64,000 nt of DNA from contig JACGCM010002535.1 of NCBI GenBank assembly GCA_014058105.1, positions 434,001-498,000 on the forward strand, written 5' to 3'. Positions 57,767-64,000 of the stretch are shown one piece after another; the first letter of the stretch is position 1, and each line of letters starts with the position of its first letter. Source of the stretch: Kingdonia uniflora. Lineage: Eukaryota; Streptophyta; Magnoliopsida; Ranunculales; Circaeasteraceae. The notes beneath the pieces are model-generated. The model worked only from the letters and a program-made list of their open reading frames with translations. It was not told where the DNA came from and searched no databases. A program made the position numbers and the translations under genes.

Positions 57767-58129
57767 TTATTTCAAAAGTATACCTTCAAAATTCAGATCT
57801 AAAATACCCAATGTCCCTGGAATCCTTCCACTCAATCCTACATTAGTTGCAACAAGATACATTAGATTTGCCAACTCACCAAAGCTCGCTGGCAGTTCTC
57901 CTTCGAAACTGTTCTGTGCTAAATTTAAGGAAGTTAATCTTTTCAGATTGGAGATTTCTTCTGGAATATCTCCAGTGAACCTACAACTCTCAAGATCAAG
58001 GTCCTCAAGATTTTTCAGATTTCCAACTGCTGCTGGTATTCTCCCATTCAAATTGTTGTTTCCAATTTTCAGGATTGTTATAGCGTGCTGGAAGCAAGGC
58101 ATCAAGACATTTAATTCAAAACCAAACAA
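57767..58129 (-). pseudogene. Captured LRR receptor-type fragment
   Basis: An open frame of four leucine-rich repeats of about 24 residues: ILKIGNNNLNGRIPAAVGN, LEDLDLESCRFTGDIPEEIS, LTSLNLAQNSFEGELPASFG, LMYLVATNVGLSGRIPGTLG. The LxGxIP signature is that of plant extracellular LRRs of receptor kinases and receptor-like proteins. No signal peptide, membrane segment or kinase is present; the start and end are not gene ends. It lies inside the TIRs of a Harbinger element, so I read it as a captured fragment. Confidence 0.82.
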
Positions 58130-58849
58130 ACAAAGCTTGGAATGGCCATTGATGGGTGATCTAAGTTCAGTCCCCCACTACCATGGCAATGGCAAAGGAA
58201 TTGGTATGACTTGTATCTATAACGCAGAGGAGGGCTACAAAATCCAGTCTTCTGCATACTTGTAAGATATGATCCCAAGTGGCAACTAAGGACTTTTTCT
58301 TAAGAGTTAGACGGGTTTCCTTCACTGCAGCAGCATTCAGTGATAGTGCCCAGTAGAGGTGGGAAATTATTATTCAACAGGGTGAAGGTTGAACATCAGC
58401 AGGTCGAGCTGCAGAATCTACTTGCACTGCATCTACAGCTGCTATTACTGTTGCGACTCAGCTTTCTTCCACTTAAACGTCGAGCAACTACTTGTTCCCA
58501 CTTCTGCAATTGATAAATCTGTTCCACCTATCGCCCTTTTTATAGATTGAAAGTCCTCTTTGGACTTCAACTTAGATAGCCCTGTTTATTTCAGAAAGAG
58601 TTGTGTTTCCTTTCTAACTGTTCCATTTCTAATTTGCTCATATCAACATCCATTTTCATCCATCTTCTCATCTTTCCAATGTTCATCTCTTTTATCCCTT
58701 TTCGTTCCGAACAATTACAAGGATAATCTCTTACGTTAAATCCAGGAAGAGGCAAAAAATATAGACTTCAACTCTATTATCTTGGGACTTACGAAGATAA
58801 TACAGCAAAAAATAATCAGTGCTAAACGATAATATGAGTCCCGCTCCTG

Positions 58850-59545
58850 AATTTAATTGTCTCGTTCTCTGGAACACTTGCAATGATATGAGTCTCGTCA
58901 AGTGCTCCTAAACAATCCTATATTGTACACATACAATTAGACGAAAGATAAATAAATAGTTTGTATAGACCCCATTGAATAAATAGTTTATAACACATTC
59001 ACAAAATTTATACTACCTTAAAATATGGGGAGAAACGAGGATCGTCAATGACTTGGGTTTGTACTTTCCCATTATGAATGGTTTCCCCATGATCAACTAT
59101 CAGCACTTTGTATAATTTGACAATAGCATCCAACACTTCATTGAATTGACGACTATTGTTTCCAATGATTGATAATATCTTCCCTTGAGCACCCGATGAC
59201 GCACATTATGGCCAAGTATGTGTAGGAACCTCATTAATTGTTCTTCACGTTGCAATTTCTAGTATCCCTCAAGAGGTTACGATCCTTAATCAAGGCACAC
59301 AAACGATGGAACGGTTCCCTTCCCATACGTAAATTCCATCTACATCTTTTCTCACTGGACAAAATTCGTTTTATATGATCATTCCTATCCGCGACCTTAT
59401 TAGAATATGGCTCTCTAGGATCATCTAACATAAGATATGCAGTAGCGGTTGCTATTGAAACCGCTGTAGTTGCAGTAGCAAGAACTACGACATTATTCCT
59501 ATGATCTTCATTGCCATTTATCTTCAAAAAAAAAAAAAAAAACAT
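58850..59545 (-). pseudogene. PIF/Harbinger transposase remains
   Basis: N-terminal region (59545-59234): a hydrophobic Ala/Thr stretch, then CRWNLRMGREPFHRLCALIK and DRNLLRDTRNCNVKNN, matching the CR..LRM....F..LC..L signature. Continues in broken frames: SIIGNNSRQFNEVLDAIVKL then YKVLIVDHGETIHNG and PRFSPYF. After an intron-like gap comes DCLGALDETHIIASVPE near 58870-58915, containing the first catalytic Asp (family motif DCIGAIDGTH). The rest of the catalytic domain is missing, so it is a truncated pseudogene. Confidence 0.8.
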
Positions 59546-60466
59546 AAATGAAAGGATTAAACAACTCCATTGGGTCGAATAAATATTTTATAGATATACT
59601 ACTTCATAGCAATAAATTCATATATGATATATTTCCAATTCATGTTTAGATTCACTCATTACTCAAATAGATAGGTTATGCAAAGAGGGAATCAAACTAA
59701 AAGGAATATCTAACAATATAAGCCAAAACCCCAACACCTTAATCACCAAATTCAGCCACCACATCACCCCACATCTTCCAATTTCCTAAAATCCCAACAA
59801 TCAAAAATCAAACTCCAACAACTCTAAACAAAATTTACTAACACCCATCAATCTAAAGAAGAAGTACAAATCAAATACACATAAACAATGATAAGAGGGG
59901 TCATATAGAACAAGCAAACATCAATCAATCTCAAATCTATGAAAATGTACAAGTAAATCATGATTCACCTCCATATCCATAGCTTGCAAAGGAGAAAAGT
60001 TTGTTGTAAGAACGAGAGAGCGAACTCAATGTCGATGAATCGCGCAAACTCAATGCTTTAACAATACAATCTGCCAAACAACTGAAATCAGATACCCATT
60101 GAAGGAAAGATAAGAGAGAGAGGGGATGTACCTGTGGATGTTTTTGAGAAATCCAAACCTCTATTAATGGAGATTGGAGAAATAGATCTAGAGTTTTGGT
60201 TTTTTTTTTTTTTTTTTTCAGATTTTGGTTTGGGCTTTTTTTTTTTTTTTTCGCGATTCTCAAATCCGTTGGAGGGCAAGGGCCAAGGTGGTGCAGTGGA
60301 GTATCACCTGTAGTAGGCTGCAGGGGATTTGTGAAGGGTTTGTTTAACTTAGTGCAACATGGTGCAATGCAAGTGGGTGCAGGGGCCCAACCAATCAGCC
60401 CGTAAGTGCTAAGCACCTCAAGGGCGTGCGTTTGCACTCCCGTGCCGTGAACCAAGCACAGCCTAA

Positions 60467-61679
60467 GTGTTTGCTAATTACATCTATATAATTCTTACTA
60501 GAAAGAGTACCTATGTTCCTTAGAGCTTGAGTTTCAAACCACATAAGATTACTATAAACTCATAGATAAATGCATTAATGTTTACAAGTCTGAAGATTAA
60601 ATAGTGAGATTTTGCTGTTAATTGCAAGTACATTGTTGTGACTTTCAAAATGTACAACAAACTACCGAAATGAAGACTTCTTATCTTTTTGAGTTGCCCT
60701 CAACAAAACAATCAGACCTTAGGGTACCTACGCACACGATAAATTAAAATTTGTTTTTTCTTGAAGCACCCCCAATTGGGTAAGTAATAATGAATTTAGA
60801 TTACCTTTAATCATCATAAAACTTTTGGTAATATTAATCTTGAACTTTGATTATCAGTCCTGGTGTTTACAGTTACATGATTAGTGGATTGGTCAGTATA
60901 TGGGTCTTGGATCTTTGTTCCTCTTAATTTTCTAAAATTCAATTTCCTTTCTCCCGGTGGAGACTACTATGGGATCCACAAATGGCACTGGTATTTTTCT
61001 TAGTTGATGTTCTTTACTTTATTTTTCTTCTCTATGGCTGTCATCTTTCAAACAGTGGAAGTTATTCAGTCTATTGCCATGGGTTTTAGGACTTTGAAGT
61101 GTTCTTGATCACAAGGAATTCAGGTACGAACATTGGAACTACATTGAGGATGTGTTATGTGATTAAACCACGACTTGAACTCTGAGCTCTATAAATCGAC
61201 CAAAAGGACCAGGAAGGAAGGATAAGTCATCGCTTATCTCTATCTCTCTTTCAAGTTCTAGGTTTCTCTCTTCTTATTTGGTTTCACTATCAGTTTGGGG
61301 TGACTGTCTTCCAATCAATTTATAGAGAGCAAAATGGACTACGTGGGAAAGGTCAGGTCAGGTCAATTTCTTCATTCAGCACTCATCTAAACTCATCAGT
61401 ACTTGACACAACCTTAATAACACATGATCTTGATCATCCTTATATAGCCACCACTTCACTGAGTGTTTGCTATCTAAAACTACCTGAGTCGAAAGTTCTA
61501 CCAATTCTGATTCAGGGTACTCCTCTTGAATTCACACACTTCATGTCTTGGTACACATCTAACCCCGCTGGATCTGTTATTGGTGGTGGTTCCGGAAGGG
61601 TTTCCTCCTCATCCAAATCTACTATAGTTGAACTGCTAACCTCATTGATCGTGAAATCAAGGACTAATGTAGTTGTTAA
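60467..61679. other. No gene recognised
   Basis: The plus frame 61300-61701 is open for 133 codons but overlaps the antisense PHD-gene fragment and shows no motif; I take it as chance. Confidence 0.4.
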
Positions 61680-62240
61680 TGGACTTAATCACAAAGTCTA
61701 GCAAACTTGTGTCACCGATATGAAGCCTAACAACATCTCTGACTTTCTGTCTAGACATTCCACCACACCGTTCCTTCAGTGCTTCAACATTTATCTTTGT
61801 TGCATACTCTAGTCTCCCTTTAGGCCATCTACTATCCATTTCATAAACAAAGGATTTGAACTTTTGATATCTGGTAGAATTGTTGTTCTTCATTGGAGGC
61901 TTTTGTGGCCTAATCGTCTTAGTTGGTGGTGGCTTAGTCACTGCTTTTCTTTGAACTGGAGCGCGAGATTTGACTGTAAGCATGAACCTAATAAGATCTC
62001 ATAATGTAATCAATTGGGTATCACTCACTTCTCTGTAAATTCAAACAATTTTTGCAAACTGTTTGCCTCGCATCGCATGTCCCAAATCTTTGAGAACATT
62101 GTCGATGTCAAGCGAGCTAAGAACTCGAATTATCGCCTCGTAATTATGCTATGTTACTCCAAAGCTCCCATGCTAGAACTTGATCCCCATCTCCAAAACC
62201 ACGAGTGACCATACGCAACCCCACATAGAAGCCAAAGATT
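61680..62240 (-). pseudogene. MMD1/DUET-type PHD-finger gene fragment
   Basis: Read on minus: LWLLCGVAYGHSWFWRWG (62237-62190), then frameshifts and stops through HGSFGVT, IIRVLSSLDIDNVLKDLGH and YREVSDTQLI. An open stretch from 61983 follows: KSFVYEMDSRWPKGRLEYAT, VEALKERCGGMSRQKVRDVV then RLHIGDTSLLDFVIKSINN. These correspond in order to the middle region of plant MALE MEIOCYTE DEATH 1 / DUET and related PHD proteins (LLHGVA..WFGRWGY.FG.G..GVT; RW...R.E.A...I..ALK; ARxxIGDTGLLDFVLKS). The PHD finger itself is not seen. Stops and missing parts indicate a pseudogene or captured fragment; no TIR or LTR was found around it. Confidence 0.68.
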
Positions 62241-64000
62241 TACATTAATTCATATAATGCTCAACAAAAGAATAGTAATGGCCTCCAACAAACCCTACTT
62301 CAAAAAAGTTGACAATGAATGATATATTTGTTCAGATGGTAGCTTTCTATGTCTGAATGCATTGATAAGTTGCTCAGATTGTAACACTCCTCATAACTCG
62401 ACCTAATCATCACGAGGAACACTATCATAGATCAGATACCACTCCTTCTCATAATCCCACCTAATCATTCAGTCTATAATCTCCATGAGGTCCATAAAAA
62501 CGTCAAGGTGAATCAAGTCAACACATGAATCATTACATAAACTCGTTTCTTTCTCGTGATGAAAACTTTCACTCTCATCTTCGAGCAAGCTAATGCACTC
62601 GCGTTCCTACAACAATGTAAAACAAACTCTTTTGAAGTCTCTTATTCCTATTCAAGTCCTTCATCAATAATGTAGTTAAATCAAGTACGACATTTTCATC
62701 GGTATTCACTAATGCCGTCTCATCCTCCACAAAACTGTAACCTATCTCAACAGGGATATCCTAAATTATTCAAAAAATAAACACAAATTAGTCCAAAATG
62801 CCCCCAATCAAACGACCTTAAACCATGACACTCAAGGCTTTGCAACAACAATTTTGTATGACTAATAACATTAAGAGACCATACACGATAAAGCAAAATT
62901 AGACCTAGTTGCGACGAATAAAAGATTAACTTTTCGCAATCAAGTTGAGTTTCTAGGATTCAAATAATCTAAAGGATCAACTTCTTCGAAATTTCTTATC
63001 CCAACGCCTGAAGCACCCTGGAAATATTCACCCAACCCCCATCAAATCAAATACATAGTATATGGTGTTTCTCATTAATGTTTAATTATTTTTTAAATGA
63101 ATTATACTCACAGGTCCACCTTGCAACCATGAACAATTGGCCAAGACTTTGAAGGATCTTGAACTCTGTTTGAATTCTTATAAAGCCACCAAAGCATACG
63201 TGCTTCTAAAAATTACATACAAGAAATCAATCACACTACAGATCTAATCTAAAATTTCTTAAGAGTTGTACACGATAAAAATAAAAACATACTATCTTAT
63301 ATACAATTTCCTCGTAAACCCGAGCTAAAAAGAAAAAATACGAAATTTTAGCTTTTAGTCTCTCTGTGTATCAAAATTATGTAGTGGGTCCTTAGCTTCA
63401 TAAAATTGCCTTGAAGACTTGATAAGACTTGTCCAGACTGAGCTTCCCATCTACAACATACAACACAAAAAGAATGATAAAATTTTCCTTGTGCGATCAA
63501 TAACGAAAGGATATCTATATGTTGATAACTTGCGTTACGTTGGCGGGGATGATCCTGAGCTTCCTTCTAATAACGTCATTCATCAGAGTATCAAGGTCTT
63601 CATCACTGCTTGGAGAACATTTCTTAGAGTTTAGGTATCTCGAGTACCTTTAGCCGCTTGCAAAGCTGACACTGGAAGCGAGATCCATTCTATTATCAAA
63701 CAAGATATTGTAATAGTCCCAAAATGCCAAAACAATGCACACATAGCTCAAATATATCAATTAACTAAACGGGCGTCTTTGGGTTATCTTTTGTCGAATA
63801 AATAACCCCAAACAACTAAGAAAAAACACAATTTAACATGGAAATGTTGAACTAATCGTGTGCCCGATTGCTAATTTTATCACCAAAATTGTATGATAAA
63901 TTGTTTAACTAATTTAGTCGTCCTAAAGAAAAATACTCAAGTCAGATATAGAATACAAAATACTCAAGTCAGATATTGAATATGATCATTAGGAAAACTC
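62241..64000. other. No confident gene; a few exon-like stretches
   Basis: On minus, short open blocks with possible splice sites occur, for example SWPIVHGCKVDL (about 63150) and SSDEDLDTLMNDVIRRKLRI then IPANVTQVINI (about 63610-63520). They could be 5' parts of the PHD gene or another gene, but I cannot join them. Confidence 0.3.

Larger units (their letters stand above)
57601..60463 (-). mobile_element. PIF/Harbinger element with LRR fragment, 2.9 kb
   Basis: Inverted ends GGTTGTGCTTCGTTTGCGGC and, as reverse complement, GGCTGTGCTTGGTTCACGGC, both followed by A(T/C)GGGAGTGCA; about 25 of 31 bases match. Flanked by TAA (57598-57600 and 60464-60466), the PIF/Harbinger three-base target. 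Contains transposase remains (58850-59545, minus) and a captured LRR fragment (57767-58129, minus). Poly-T tracts at 60199-60218 and 60238-60251. Confidence 0.82.

Noticed and set aside
61300..61701. 133-codon plus-strand ORF
   Set aside because: It overlaps an antisense frame with clear PHD-gene motifs and shows none of its own.

Overview
This is a eudicot nuclear genome window. The evidence is GT-AG introns, a complete seven-exon cytosolic ribosomal protein S3a gene, plant-only domains (plant mobile domain, PLS-type PPR, FAR1/FHY3-like transposase, MMD1-type PHD protein) and dense plant transposable elements. Only two genes look like working host genes: RPS3A (53602-56976, minus) and the first exon of an uncharacterised protein (37811-38339, minus). 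Nearly everything else is a layered set of transposons and the host-gene fragments they carry.

Layout. 1-10593: a large Mutator-like element (MULE). Its terminal inverted repeats (TIRs) enclose a decayed FAR1/FHY3-type transposase on plus and a decayed plant mobile domain (PMD)-coiled-coil-OTU gene on minus. Its introns are filled with arrays of the palindrome ATTGTCGANNTCGACAAT at a 51-53 base period. 10594-13500: exons of an unrecognised minus-strand gene. 13533-15035: an old repeat split by a hAT-type element (8-base target duplication) that carries a GH9 endoglucanase fragment and a DUF1279 fragment. 15071-15935: a second hAT-like element. 17718-17757: a run of 40 C. 18162-18960: a solo LTR. 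19058-24104: Ty1/copia element 1. 26221-27799: the 3' part of an L1-type LINE. 28705-29527: a second, inverted copy of the old repeat, split by a different hAT element. 29854-30598: another hAT MITE. 31016-37489: copia element 2 (minus), lacking the middle of gag. 38487-40125: a Pack-MULE with about 210-base TIRs, a 9-base target duplication and PPR gene fragments. 40464-45252: copia element 3 (minus). 45746-52750: a PIF/Harbinger element with transposase, an accessory ORF and a second, unrelated PMD gene. 53602-56976: RPS3A. 57601-60463: another PIF/Harbinger element with transposase remains and a captured LRR-receptor fragment. 61680-62240: a broken fragment of an MMD1/DUET-type PHD-finger gene.

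Most notable signals: DNA transposons of three superfamilies (MULE, hAT, PIF/Harbinger) in one window all carry host-type gene fragments; PMD genes occur in two different superfamilies, one next to an OTU-like domain whose catalytic Cys is replaced by Ser; and two unrelated DNA transposons contain regular arrays of short palindromes with a TCGA core. I found no CRISPR array, no rRNA gene, no intact tRNA and no prokaryotic system. All calls come from reading the sequence and its translations; no database search was run.
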